Shown here piece by piece: positions 9,303-17,421 of a DNA stretch of 64,000 nt (the first letter of the stretch is position 1; each line of letters begins with the position of its first letter). Made by a program: the position numbers and the translations under genes. Source of the DNA: Serratia fonticola (GTDB lineage Bacteria; Pseudomonadota; Gammaproteobacteria; Enterobacterales; Enterobacteriaceae); the NCBI RefSeq assembly GCF_006715025.1, contig NZ_VFMK01000001.1, forward strand, positions 4,774,001-4,838,000, written 5' to 3'. Below the pieces are notes generated by a model that worked only from the letters and a program-made list of their open reading frames with translations, had not been told where the DNA came from and searched no databases.

Positions 9303-9722
9303 TTAGTCGAGCGTCTTATAACCAAGCTCAATGGCTTTCTTTACCGCCAGCGTTTTTTCCACGCGCTCACCGGCTGCCACTGGACTTTCGCCCGCCCAGC
9401 CATCCACCAGATTATTAAAGCCGTAAACAGTCTGTTTGCCGCCAATGGAAATCAAGGCTACCTCAACCTCGTCACCGGGTTCAAAACGAATTGCCGTCGT
9501 TGCAGCAATATTCAGACGCTTACCAAATGCCGCTGCACGATCAAATTGCAAAGCCTTGTTAGCTTCAAAAAAATGAAAATGAGATCCCACCTGAATGGGG
9601 CGATCGCCGGTATTACGTACTTTGAGCTTAATTTCCGGCTTTCCTTCATTAAACGTAATGGGGGATTTAGCAAGAATCACGCCGCCTAAAGGCGAATTAA
9701 CCTCTTCATTATGTTTCTTCAT
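9303..9722 (-). CDS. ureB: Urease beta subunit UreB
   Basis: A structural subunit of urease. The 139-residue protein contains the conserved PLGGVILAKSPITFNEG start and the characteristic RPIQVGSHFHFFEANKALQF block, followed by GKRLNIAATTAIRFEPG. It is longer at the N-terminus than the roughly 100-residue Klebsiella subunit and agrees with the longer Yersinia form. It lies 68 bases downstream of ureA, a gap that holds no other gene. Confidence 0.96.
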   Translation of the reverse strand: MKKHNEEVNSPLGGVILAKSPITFNEGKPEIKLKVRNTGDRPIQVGSHFHFFEANKALQFDRAAAFGKRLNIAATTAIRFEPGDEVEVALISIGGKQTVYGFNNLVDGWAGESPVAAGERVEKTLAVKKAIELGYKTLD

Positions 9723-9790
9723 TGAAAACGACCTGTGCAGATGAAGGCATCTGATGTTGAATACCGTTTATCAGTGATAATGTGCGGGGA

Positions 9791-10093
9791 TTACTGGATA
9801 GGTTCGTGAACCGTTACCAGCCGACTGCCATCGGTAAATATAGCTTCAACCTGTACATGAGTAATAAGATCGGCAACGCCCTCCATGACATCTTCACGGC
9901 TCAGTACCTGCCGAGCATCGTTCATCACCTCTTCCAGCGTTTTCCCCTCTCTGGCACCTTCCAGAGCAGCGGCGGTGATGATGGCAACCGCTTCAGGATA
10001 ATTAAGCTTTAGCCCTCGTGACTTACGTTTTAATGCAACATCCGCCAAGGTATAGACCATTAACTTTTCAATCTCTCGCGGGGTTAACTGCAT
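9791..10093 (-). CDS. ureA: Urease gamma subunit UreA
   Basis: The smallest urease subunit, 100 residues, starting MQLTPREIEKLMVYTLADVA as in other bacteria. An in-frame upstream start would add 20 residues, but GGAG sits 8 bases before the chosen ATG at 10093 and the family begins here. It is the first gene of the urease operon. No urease-specific regulator gene (such as ureR) is present on either side, so control probably rests on global factors or constitutive expression. Confidence 0.96.
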   Translation of the reverse strand: MQLTPREIEKLMVYTLADVALKRKSRGLKLNYPEAVAIITAAALEGAREGKTLEEVMNDARQVLSREDVMEGVADLITHVQVEAIFTDGSRLVTVHEPIQ

Positions 10094-10609
10094 AAAACAC
10101 TCCAGTGTTAAAAACGGAAGATAATGACAGTGATCCGATAAAATTAATAACATGACGTTATTTAATTTTTCTCAAGGCACAAAATAATCTAGAAGGTAAA
10201 TTTAAGTTTTTCAACCCCGCATTTATCTTAATTTCATTCTCTGGCCAACACCCTTTTTGAAAAGTAACGGCGTGCCGATAGATTTTAACGATCAAAAGAA
10301 TATTTTTTCATTCCAGTGCCTATAATAAAGTGATTAAAAAAAACACAGCAAAATAGCAGCAGAGTGGATAATAGTGATATTTTCACACCAATCGCACCAT
10401 TATTATGCCTCAGCATCCAGCGAATAACACATGTAAAAAAGTGTCACAATAAATCATGTTAGTTACAATATTAACGAGTTAGCCCTGCATTCTTTATGCT
10501 AAAAAAAATTTATCTATCCTGTCATTAATAGCGATATGTTATTAAGATAGGACGTATCGCCTGACCAACCGCCTCTTATTAACCGAATAATTCTTTCTCG
10601 AAAAAATAA
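10094..10609. other. AT-rich intergenic region upstream of the urease operon
   Basis: About 515 bases between ureA and mtnK without a credible coding frame. The stretch is clearly richer in A and T than the flanking genes and is full of short A and T runs. It must hold the urease promoter; one candidate is listed separately. Such AT-rich DNA is a typical target for H-NS-type silencing, but that is inference. I see no RNA gene, long repeat or insertion sequence here. Confidence 0.6.
10147..10175 (-). promoter_or_regulatory. Candidate sigma-70 promoter for ureA
   Basis: On the minus strand TTGAGA (-35) is followed after 17 bases by TGTTAT (-10), with the -10 box 54 bases before the ureA ATG. 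The -10 overlaps an inverted repeat AATAAC-5-GTTATT (10146-10162) that could bind a regulator. The match is moderate and the region is AT-rich, so chance hits are likely. Confidence 0.35.
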
Positions 10610-10643
10610 GGCCCCGGCTTGATGAAAGAAACAAGCCAGGGCC
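10602..10643 (-). terminator. Terminator downstream of mtnK
   Basis: On the minus strand a stem GGCCCtGGCTTG pairs with CAAGCCgGGGCC, with one mismatch and a 10-base loop, and is followed by TTATTTTTTC. It lies 20 bases after the mtnK stop and fits a rho-independent terminator. Confidence 0.85.
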
Positions 10644-10662
10644 ATTCTGCCTATCCATTCAT

Positions 10663-11862
10663 TCAGCCATGTTGGCGGATACGCGCCAGCAACGCGTCAA
10701 TATGATCAATCTGTGGGGCGTTAATAATCAATGCGCGACCCAACTTGAGCGCATGGCGTTGGCATTCGGCTCGCATCTCAGGATCGGCAATGCTGTCCAG
10801 ATCGGCCACGTGCGCCAGCCCAATGGTGCGGCGGATAAGTTCTGTCCCGCAATACCCTAGCGTGTCCGTCCACACCTGTTGCAGAAACTGCTCGGCATAG
10901 CCCGGCAGCGCTAAGGTTGCATCACGGCTATGCTGATGACACAGCGCCAGAAAACGATCGGCAAAAATCAGCCACAATTCGCGGACGTCCTGCAATCGCT
11001 GTTCACGCCCTGCCGCTGCATCACGTGGGCCGAACAGCCCCGGTAAACCACAGTAGTTCAACAGCAGATTACCCAGCGCGGTACCGATATCAAAACCTAT
11101 TGGTCCGTAGAAACCAAACTCGGCATCAATCGCCTTCAGTTTGCCTTCGGCAACAAAAATCGAGCCACTATGGATATCGCCATGCAGCAACGCCTCTGCC
11201 TTGCTCAGGAAACGATGTTTCAGCCCGGCAACGGCTAATTTTAAAACGGTGTCATTACGCAACTCGAGCACCTGCGGCAGCAGCACCTCGTCGAACTGAT
11301 TGCGCTCATGCTCCTGATAAGGGTCGGTGAAAAACAGATCTTCGGTAATCTGGCATAATTCCGGGTTGGTAAAGCGACCAACCTCAGCCTTTTTCAACTG
11401 CGTGGGCTGGTAAAAATCAGAGGTGTGAAACAGGGTTTGTGCCAGGTATTCAGCCAATTGTCCGGTAGCCAGCGGATAATAATGCCCTTTTATCAGCTCG
11501 CTGCGCCAGATGTGATGGTCGGAAAGATCCTCCTGTACCATCACCGCCAGATCAGGATCGTGATGCAGGACCCGCACCGTATGCCTCGGGCATAGCGCAC
11601 CATGGATCAACAGTGTTTCCGCTTCAATACGTGCGCGATCCAGCGTCAACGGCCAGGATTCCCCCACACAACGTACGTACGGCAGTGCCTGTTTGACGAT
11701 CACCCGGCTGATACCATCACGATCGCGGATTTTAAACACCAGATTCAGATTGCCATCCCCAATCTCGTCGGCGCTTACCAGCGCTTGCGGATCGGCTATC
11801 TGCCCATATTGGCGCGCGTATTCAACGGCATCGGCAGCAGTAAAGGTACGATATTGCGACAT
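10663..11862 (-). CDS. mtnK: 5-Methylthioribose kinase MtnK
   Basis: Phosphorylates 5-methylthioribose with ATP to the 1-phosphate, entering the methionine salvage pathway. It is an aminoglycoside-phosphotransferase-fold kinase: catalytic loop LLHGDIHSGSIF and metal-binding segment AIDAEFGFYGPIGFDIG in the second half. The ATG at 11862 gives MSQYRTFTAADAVEYARQYG, the normal N-terminus and the usual 399 residues; the 29 codons upstream in frame run into the operator region. It is divergent from mtnA and shares a MetJ operator with it. Confidence 0.96.
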   Translation of the reverse strand: MSQYRTFTAADAVEYARQYGQIADPQALVSADEIGDGNLNLVFKIRDRDGISRVIVKQALPYVRCVGESWPLTLDRARIEAETLLIHGALCPRHTVRVLHHDPDLAVMVQEDLSDHHIWRSELIKGHYYPLATGQLAEYLAQTLFHTSDFYQPTQLKKAEVGRFTNPELCQITEDLFFTDPYQEHERNQFDEVLLPQVLELRNDTVLKLAVAGLKHRFLSKAEALLHGDIHSGSIFVAEGKLKAIDAEFGFYGPIGFDIGTALGNLLLNYCGLPGLFGPRDAAAGREQRLQDVRELWLIFADRFLALCHQHSRDATLALPGYAEQFLQQVWTDTLGYCGTELIRRTIGLAHVADLDSIADPEMRAECQRHALKLGRALIINAPQIDHIDALLARIRQHG

Positions 11863-11908
11863 CCCCAACCCCTCTGTTCTTTCCCATAGCGATGATTTTT
11901 TTATTTTT

Positions 11909-11948
11909 AGACGCAAAAGCGTTTGGACGTCTATACATCCGGATGTCA
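11909..11948. promoter_or_regulatory. MetJ operator between mtnK and mtnA (five tandem met boxes)
   Basis: Five consecutive 8-base units in phase: AGACGCAA, AAGCGTTT, GGACGTCT, ATACATCC, GGATGTCA. Against the met-box consensus AGACGTCT they match at 5, 5, 7, 5 and 5 positions. MetJ with S-adenosylmethionine binds such tandem 8-mers cooperatively, one dimer per unit. The position between divergent mtnK and mtnA predicts repression of both when methionine is plentiful. Units are seen; binding is inferred. Confidence 0.75.
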
Positions 11949-12004
11949 TGTTGGCAGAATGACCTCACAGATGCAATAAGAAAGACACAAGGATTTAACG
12001 AACA

Positions 12005-13042
12005 ATGCAATCACTTAACACTACCAGTCTGAACCTGCAAGAGAACCGGCTCAGGATCCTCGATCAGCAAGCCTTACCCCAGGAAAAACGCTGGCTACCC
12101 TGCGACAACGTGGAGCAATTGGTTGAGCACATCCGCGCTTTGCGGGTACGTGGCGCGCCGCTAATTGGGCTGTCTGCCAGCCTGCTACTGGCCTTACTGG
12201 CTGAACAGGGCCTGCCACGAGCCGAGCTTGAACAGGCGTTAGAAACCTTGCGTGCCGCACGGCCCACGGCGGTTAACCTGATGAACAATCTGGACCGCAT
12301 GAAACACGCGCTGGCACAGCCGGATTGGGTAGCCGCAATGGCCGAAGAAGCACTACACCTGGTAGATGAAGATCGTATTCTGTGCGATCGCATCGCCAAT
12401 AACGGTGCCGAATGGATAAAACCTGGCAGCCGCCTGCTGACCCACTGCAACACCGGCGGGTTGGCGACAGCAGGTATCGGAACGGCGATTGGCGTCCTGC
12501 TGCGCGCGCACCAACAGGGGAAGATTACTCAGGTTTGGGTCGATGAGACCCGCCCGCTGCTGCAAGGCGGCCGCCTTACGGCCTGGGAGTTAGGCGAGCT
12601 AGGGATCCCTTATCGGTTGATTTGTGATTCCATGGCCGCCAGCCTGATGGCCGCAGGCCAGGTCGACGCCGTCTGGGTCGGTGCAGACCGCATTGCGGCC
12701 AACGGCGATGTGGCCAATAAGATCGGCACCTATAGCCTGGCGGTACTGGCTCATTATCACCGTATTCCGTTTTACGTTGCCGCACCGCACACGACCCACG
12801 ATCGCCATTGCCCAGACGGGGCCGCGATTCCTATTGAGCAACGAGCCGCGGCGGAGGTGACCGGCGTCAGCGGCAGCTTTGGCTCCTGCCAGTGGGCTCC
12901 GGCAAACGCCCCGGCCTATAATCCGGCGTTCGATGTGACTCCGGCAGCGTTAATCAGCGCTTGGGTGCTGGACAGCGGCGTGATCACCCCAGAGCAGGTT
13001 GCTGACGGGATATTTCAACAGAAATTAAGGTCAAACCAATAA
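12005..13042 (+). CDS. mtnA: Methylthioribose-1-phosphate isomerase MtnA
   Basis: Converts 5-methylthioribose-1-phosphate to the ribulose-1-phosphate form. The 345-residue protein belongs to the eIF2B-alpha-like family; the substrate-binding RVRGAPLIG lies near residue 45, the catalytic cysteine in LLTHCNTGGLAT near residue 160 and the catalytic aspartate in WVGADRIAANGDVANKIGTY near residue 240. AAGGAT precedes the ATG at 9 bases. Its 3' end overlaps that of the convergent melR by 12 bases, marking the join with the inserted melibiose unit. Confidence 0.97.
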   Translation: MQSLNTTSLNLQENRLRILDQQALPQEKRWLPCDNVEQLVEHIRALRVRGAPLIGLSASLLLALLAEQGLPRAELEQALETLRAARPTAVNLMNNLDRMKHALAQPDWVAAMAEEALHLVDEDRILCDRIANNGAEWIKPGSRLLTHCNTGGLATAGIGTAIGVLLRAHQQGKITQVWVDETRPLLQGGRLTAWELGELGIPYRLICDSMAASLMAAGQVDAVWVGADRIAANGDVANKIGTYSLAVLAHYHRIPFYVAAPHTTHDRHCPDGAAIPIEQRAAAEVTGVSGSFGSCQWAPANAPAYNPAFDVTPAALISAWVLDSGVITPEQVADGIFQQKLRSNQ

Positions 13043-13963
13043 ATTTTGCCTGCGTAACTGGCTGAGCTTCCTGTATTTCTGAGGCGTTGTACCAACATAT
13101 TTATGGAAGGTGCTATAAAAACGGCTGCTTGAACGAAACCCTGCCGTCAGGGCGATATCCAGTATGGTTTTATCCGTATCGCTCAACAACGCCCTGACAT
13201 GATTGATACGCATCGCAGTGATGTACTGCTTCATGGTCAGTTGCATCACGCGCTGGAAAATCCCCATTGCATAATTGGGGTTGAGTTTCACGTGATCTGC
13301 TACGCTGTCAATGGTTAACGCCTGATCATAGTTAGCGGCAATAAATCCCAACATCTGGCTCACATAAAATTGCGCGTGTCTGGAAACGCTGTTCTTGTGG
13401 GTCCTTGAGGCTTTATTGACCAGGATGGGCTGCCAGCCAGAAAGGCTAAAACGCTTAAGCATCAGCCCTATTTCATCAATGGCAAGCTGCCGGATTTGTT
13501 CATCGGAACTATTGAGTTCCACTTGCCAACGTTGCACTTCAAAGGCGCTGACTTGATGAGATGTAAGCGATTTCACTACCATGCCGTGGGTCACATGGTT
13601 AATCAATTCTCTGTCCAGCGGCCATGAGAGAAACAGGTGCATCGGCAAATTCAGGATAGCCATACTCTGGCAGTTACCCGGGCGGGTAAGCTGATGGGGG
13701 ACACATGCCCAGAACAGGGTGATGTGTCCTTGCTTAATCCGCACCACCTCATCGTTAATCACATACTCCACATCACTGTCAAAGGGCACGTTGACCTCTA
13801 CCTGGCCATGCCAGTGGCTAGATGACATGGCGTGCGGGGTGCGTAACTCAATATCCATCCGTTGATAATCAGAATAGAGCGACAAAGGGCTGCGTGTCTG
13901 AGGGTCGGTACTGCTGCACATGTCGGGATCGGGCGCCACAGCGCGAATCACCGTGTTTTCCAT
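13031..13963 (-). CDS. melR: Melibiose operon regulator MelR (AraC family)
   Basis: An activator/autorepressor of the melibiose genes that responds to melibiose together with CRP in E. coli. The 310-residue protein has an N-terminal cupin-type sensing domain with SHWHGQVEVNVPF and a C-terminal AraC DNA-binding domain of two helix-turn-helix units, from about residue 200 (FIAANYDQALTIDSVADHVK and ILDIALTAGFRSSSRFYSTF). Its sequence is very close to E. coli MelR as I recall it. It is divergent from melA, with a 268-base intergenic region carrying a long inverted repeat that probably includes its operator. Confidence 0.95.
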   Translation of the reverse strand: MENTVIRAVAPDPDMCSSTDPQTRSPLSLYSDYQRMDIELRTPHAMSSSHWHGQVEVNVPFDSDVEYVINDEVVRIKQGHITLFWACVPHQLTRPGNCQSMAILNLPMHLFLSWPLDRELINHVTHGMVVKSLTSHQVSAFEVQRWQVELNSSDEQIRQLAIDEIGLMLKRFSLSGWQPILVNKASRTHKNSVSRHAQFYVSQMLGFIAANYDQALTIDSVADHVKLNPNYAMGIFQRVMQLTMKQYITAMRINHVRALLSDTDKTILDIALTAGFRSSSRFYSTFHKYVGTTPQKYRKLSQLRRQNLLV

Positions 13964-14097
13964 AGCGTTCGCCTTCCATTTCCTGAATTATCAGAATAAT
14001 GGCACAACAGGGACATAACCCGCTGAGATCGAGACCACAAGTCAGCCGATTATGTCGTCTAACTCTTTCCGTATTCTCTGCTTTTCTGCCTTTTTTG

Positions 14098-14149
14098 TCC
14101 CATAACCTCAGATTGAATAAATGAATGCGCTGAATCTGAGGTTATGGGA
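14098..14149. promoter_or_regulatory. Long inverted repeat, probable MelR operator pair
   Basis: Two perfect 17-base arms, TCCCATAACCTCAGATT and its reverse complement, are separated by 18 bases. The block ends 82 bases before the melA ATG. CATAACC also appears once more at 14014-14020. E. coli MelR binds several roughly 18-base sites between melR and melAB, two of them in inverted orientation near the melA promoter, so the arms are the best candidates for those sites. A transcript through here could also fold into a hairpin, but no T-tract follows it. Confidence 0.6.
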
Positions 14150-14231
14150 ATGCTCAATCGGCAACATGGAAGCGTTATCACTTCATCACATGTCACCATG
14201 GCGTTATCTCAACTTGCCACTGGAGAAAAAC

Positions 14232-15581
14232 ATGTCGGTCCCAAAAATCACCTTTATCGGCGCAGGCTCCACCATTTTTGTTAAAAATATCCTCGGCGAT
14301 GTGTTTCATCGTCAGGCGTTCAAATCTGCCCATATCGCGCTCATGGACATTGGCGAAACGCGCCTGGAAGAGTCACACACGGTGGTGCGTAAATTGATGG
14401 ACTCCGCCGGTGCCAATGGGCATATCAGTTGCCACACCGACCAGAAAGCGGCGCTCAACGCGGCAGATTTTGTGGTTGTCGCCTTTCAGATCGGCGGTTA
14501 TGAGCCCTGCACCGTCACGGACTTTGAGGTATGCAAGCGCCACGGCCTGGAACAAACCATCGCTGACACCCTTGGCCCCGGCGGTATCATGCGCGCACTG
14601 CGTACCATTCCGCATCTGTGGCAGATTTGCGCAGACATGACGGAGGTGTGTCCAAACGCCACCCTGCTCAACTACGTCAACCCGATGGCGATGAACACAT
14701 GGGCGATGTTTGCCCGCTACCCGCACATTAAACAGGTCGGGCTGTGTCACTCTGTTCAGGGGACAGCGGAAGAACTGGCGCGCGACCTGAATATCGACGC
14801 CAGCGAATTACGCTATCGCTGCGCGGGGATCAACCATATGGCCTTCTACCTTGAATTGGAGAAAAAGGAGGCTAATGGCAATTACCGCAGTGTTTACCCC
14901 GACCTGCTGGCAGCCTATGCATCCGGTCAGGCACCGAAAGAAAACATTCACGGTAACGCACGCTGCCAAAACATTGTGCGCTATGAAATGTTTAAAAAGC
15001 TGGGCTATTTCGTGACGGAATCCTCCGAGCATTTCGCTGAATATACCCCGTGGTTCATCAAGCCAGGCCGTGATGACCTGATAGCACGCTACAAAGTGCC
15101 GCTGGATGAATATCCAAAACGCTGCATAGAACAGTTGGCCAATTGGCACCGGGAGCTTGAAGAGTACAAAACGGCAGAACGTATTGAGATCAAACAATCC
15201 AATGAATATGCCAGCACAATCATGAACGCACTGTGGACCGGGGAACCCGATGTTATCTATGGCAACGTACGTAACGATGGTCTGATCGATAACCTGCCGC
15301 AAGGATGCTGTGTCGAGGTGGCTTGCCTGGTCGATGCCAATGGGATACGCCCAACCAAAGTGGGCAAACTGCCCTCACATCTTGCCGCGCTCATGCAGAC
15401 CAACATCAACGTTCAAACGTTGTTGACCGAGGCCATTCTGACTGAAAACAAAGATTATGTTTATCACGCAGTCATGATGGACCCCCATACCGCAGCCGTG
15501 TTGGGTATTGAGGAGATTTATGCACTGGTTGACGATCTGATTGCCGCGCACGGCGACTGGTTACCGGCCTGGCTGCACTGA
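14232..15581 (+). CDS. melA: Alpha-galactosidase MelA (GH4)
   Basis: Hydrolyses melibiose to galactose and glucose in the cytoplasm. It is an NAD- and Mn-dependent glycoside hydrolase of family 4: the nucleotide-binding start KITFIGAGSTIFVKNILGD, then DTLGPGGIMRALRTIP, the metal-site YVNPMAMNTWA and LCHSVQGT segment, and AGINHMAFYLELE. The ATG at 14232 follows GGAG by 7 bases and gives MSVPKITFIG, the normal start, and 449 residues; an earlier in-frame ATG at 14121 lies inside the operator repeat. It is followed by melB after 64 bases. Confidence 0.97.
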   Translation: MSVPKITFIGAGSTIFVKNILGDVFHRQAFKSAHIALMDIGETRLEESHTVVRKLMDSAGANGHISCHTDQKAALNAADFVVVAFQIGGYEPCTVTDFEVCKRHGLEQTIADTLGPGGIMRALRTIPHLWQICADMTEVCPNATLLNYVNPMAMNTWAMFARYPHIKQVGLCHSVQGTAEELARDLNIDASELRYRCAGINHMAFYLELEKKEANGNYRSVYPDLLAAYASGQAPKENIHGNARCQNIVRYEMFKKLGYFVTESSEHFAEYTPWFIKPGRDDLIARYKVPLDEYPKRCIEQLANWHRELEEYKTAERIEIKQSNEYASTIMNALWTGEPDVIYGNVRNDGLIDNLPQGCCVEVACLVDANGIRPTKVGKLPSHLAALMQTNINVQTLLTEAILTENKDYVYHAVMMDPHTAAVLGIEEIYALVDDLIAAHGDWLPAWLH

Positions 15582-15645
15582 TATAGCTTAGCGATATCAG
15601 GCACCTGTCCCCTTAACAATAATAACAGGAGGGCGGCTGGCAACA

Positions 15646-17082
15646 GTGGCCCTGTACCCTATGAGTGTTTCAATAACCACCAAGATCAGCTACGGTTTGG
15701 GCGCTTTCGGTAAAGACTTCGCCATCGGTATTGTTTACATGTACCTGATGTACTATTACACCGATGTGGTCGGATTATCGGTAGGCGTAGTCGGTACACT
15801 GTTTCTGGTTGCTCGGATCTGGGATGCCATCAACGATCCGATCATGGGCTGGATTGTCAACAATACTCGCACCCGCTGGGGAAAATTCAAGCCCTGGATC
15901 CTGATAGGTACTATCACTAATTCCATCGTGCTCTTTCTGCTGTTCAGTGCTCATCATTTTGAAGGGCAAGGACAACTGGTATTTGTGGTCGTTACCTATA
16001 TTCTCTGGGGCATGACTTATACCCTGATGGATATTCCGTTCTGGTCGCTGGTTCCCACCATTACACTGGATAAGCGCGAGCGTGAACAACTGGTGCCTTA
16101 TCCGCGCTTCTTCGCCAGCCTGGCCGGTTTCGTTACCGCCGGAGTGACGCTGCCCTTTGTCAATTACGTGGGCGGCAGCGATCGCGGGTTCGGATTCCAG
16201 ATGTTTACTTTGGTATTGATCGCGTTTTTCACCCTCTCAACCATTATCACCCTACGTAACGTCAAAGAGGTGTATTCTTCCGATAACGCAACAGAGAATA
16301 CCCACCGTATCAACCTGAAAACCATGATCGGGCTTATCTACCGGAACGATCAGCTCTCTAGCCTGCTCGGCATGGCGCTGGCCTACAACATCGCCGCCAA
16401 CATCATCACCGGTTTTGCGATTTATTACTTCACCTACGTGATTGGCGATGCGGCGCTCTTCCCTTATTACATGTCTTACGCTGGCGCAGCCAATCTGATC
16501 ACACTGATCTTGTTCCCTCGCTTGGTAAAGGCGCTTTCACGCCGCGTGTTGTGGGCTGGGGCATCCATTATGCCGATCCTCGGTGGCGGTGTGCTGCTGA
16601 GCATTGCTACCATGGGATATCACAACCTGTTGCTTATCTCCCTGGCCGGGATTTTATTCAATATCGGTACTGCGCTGTTCTGGGTGTTGCAGGTGATCAT
16701 GGTGGCCGATACCGTTGACTACGGCGAATACAAACTTAACGTGCGTTGCGAAAGTATTGCCTACTCGGTGCAAACCCTGGTAGTAAAAGCCGGGTCGGCC
16801 TTGTCCGCTTTCTTTATCGGCATGGTGCTTGGCGTTGTCGGTTATGTTCCAAATGTTCCCCAGTCTCCAGAAACAATCGTCGGAATGCAGTTCATCATGA
16901 TTGCCCTGCCCGCACTGTTCTTCTGCGTGACGCTGTTTATTTACTTCCGGTTTTATAAGCTCAACGGGGATTTCCAACAGCAAATCCAGACCCATCTGCA
17001 GGATAAATACCAGCTTGTATCAAAGGAACAATCGCAGGAAACAGAGCTTACTCTGTTACCCAAAGCCGAGGCGAAGGGATGA
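15646..17082 (+). CDS. melB: Melibiose:cation symporter MelB
   Basis: A sodium/proton-coupled melibiose symporter of the GPH family with twelve membrane helices. Family signatures are clear: DFAIGIVYMYLMYYYTDVVG, the cation-site segment RIWDAINDPIMGWIVNNTR, RWGKFKPWILIG, and PFWSLVPTITLDKREREQLV. Two starts compete: a GTG at 15646, 12 bases after AGGAGGG, and an ATG at 15661, 27 bases after it. I prefer the GTG because of the spacing, although E. coli-like sequence only begins with the ATG. The stop overlaps the following SemiSWEET gene as ATGA. Confidence 0.95.
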   Translation: MALYPMSVSITTKISYGLGAFGKDFAIGIVYMYLMYYYTDVVGLSVGVVGTLFLVARIWDAINDPIMGWIVNNTRTRWGKFKPWILIGTITNSIVLFLLFSAHHFEGQGQLVFVVVTYILWGMTYTLMDIPFWSLVPTITLDKREREQLVPYPRFFASLAGFVTAGVTLPFVNYVGGSDRGFGFQMFTLVLIAFFTLSTIITLRNVKEVYSSDNATENTHRINLKTMIGLIYRNDQLSSLLGMALAYNIAANIITGFAIYYFTYVIGDAALFPYYMSYAGAANLITLILFPRLVKALSRRVLWAGASIMPILGGGVLLSIATMGYHNLLLISLAGILFNIGTALFWVLQVIMVADTVDYGEYKLNVRCESIAYSVQTLVVKAGSALSAFFIGMVLGVVGYVPNVPQSPETIVGMQFIMIALPALFFCVTLFIYFRFYKLNGDFQQQIQTHLQDKYQLVSKEQSQETELTLLPKAEAKG

Positions 17083-17339
17083 ACATGGAGTGGGTTTCTT
17101 TCATCGGCTACCTGGCAGCCAGCCTGACCACCCTCTCTTTTCTGCCCCAGGCTATCAAGGTGATCGCTACCCGTAACACTCAAGGGATCTCCTTGCTGAT
17201 GTATGGCATGTTTGTCACCGGCTTATTGATGTGGCTGATTTATGGCGTCTTGATCGACAATATGGCCGTCAGCCTGGCGAACCTGCTGACGTTACTCTTT
17301 GCCTTGCCGATTCTGGTTGTCAAATACCAGAATTCATAA
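17079..17339 (+). CDS. SemiSWEET-type sugar transporter (PQ-loop, MtN3 family)
   Basis: An 86-residue protein with three predicted membrane helices and the PQ motif in LTTLSFLPQAIKVIATRNTQ (Pro23-Gln24), then GISLLMYGMFVTGLLMWLIYG and a third helix. SemiSWEETs work as dimers and move sugars down their gradient. The ATG overlaps the melB stop by 4 bases, so translation is very likely coupled. It is not part of the classical E. coli melAB operon. It might export galactose or glucose released by MelA, or take up a related sugar; the substrate cannot be read from sequence. A second ATG two codons in is an alternative start. Confidence 0.9.
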   Translation: MNMEWVSFIGYLAASLTTLSFLPQAIKVIATRNTQGISLLMYGMFVTGLLMWLIYGVLIDNMAVSLANLLTLLFALPILVVKYQNS

Positions 17340-17350
17340 ACAACCAAGCC

Positions 17351-17377
17351 GTGCTCTTGCCCATCGGACAAGAGCAC
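17351..17377. terminator. Possible terminator between the SemiSWEET gene and mtnD
   Basis: A perfect 9-bp stem, GTGCTCTTG with CAAGAGCAC, around a 9-base loop lies between two convergent genes. No clear T-tract follows on either strand, so it may instead act as an RNA-stabilising hairpin or a weak terminator. Confidence 0.45.
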
Positions 17378-17421
17378 ATCAGCCAGACGGTAGTTACAGA
17401 TGCTCAGGCGAGAAACAGAGA

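Noticed and set aside
2578..10093. Urease cluster as a novel system
   Set aside because: All nine genes are standard and the order is known from Yersinia and Serratia.
14121..14231. Upstream ATG of melA giving 37 extra residues
   Set aside because: It lies inside the inverted repeat, has no ribosome-binding site and the extension has no family match.
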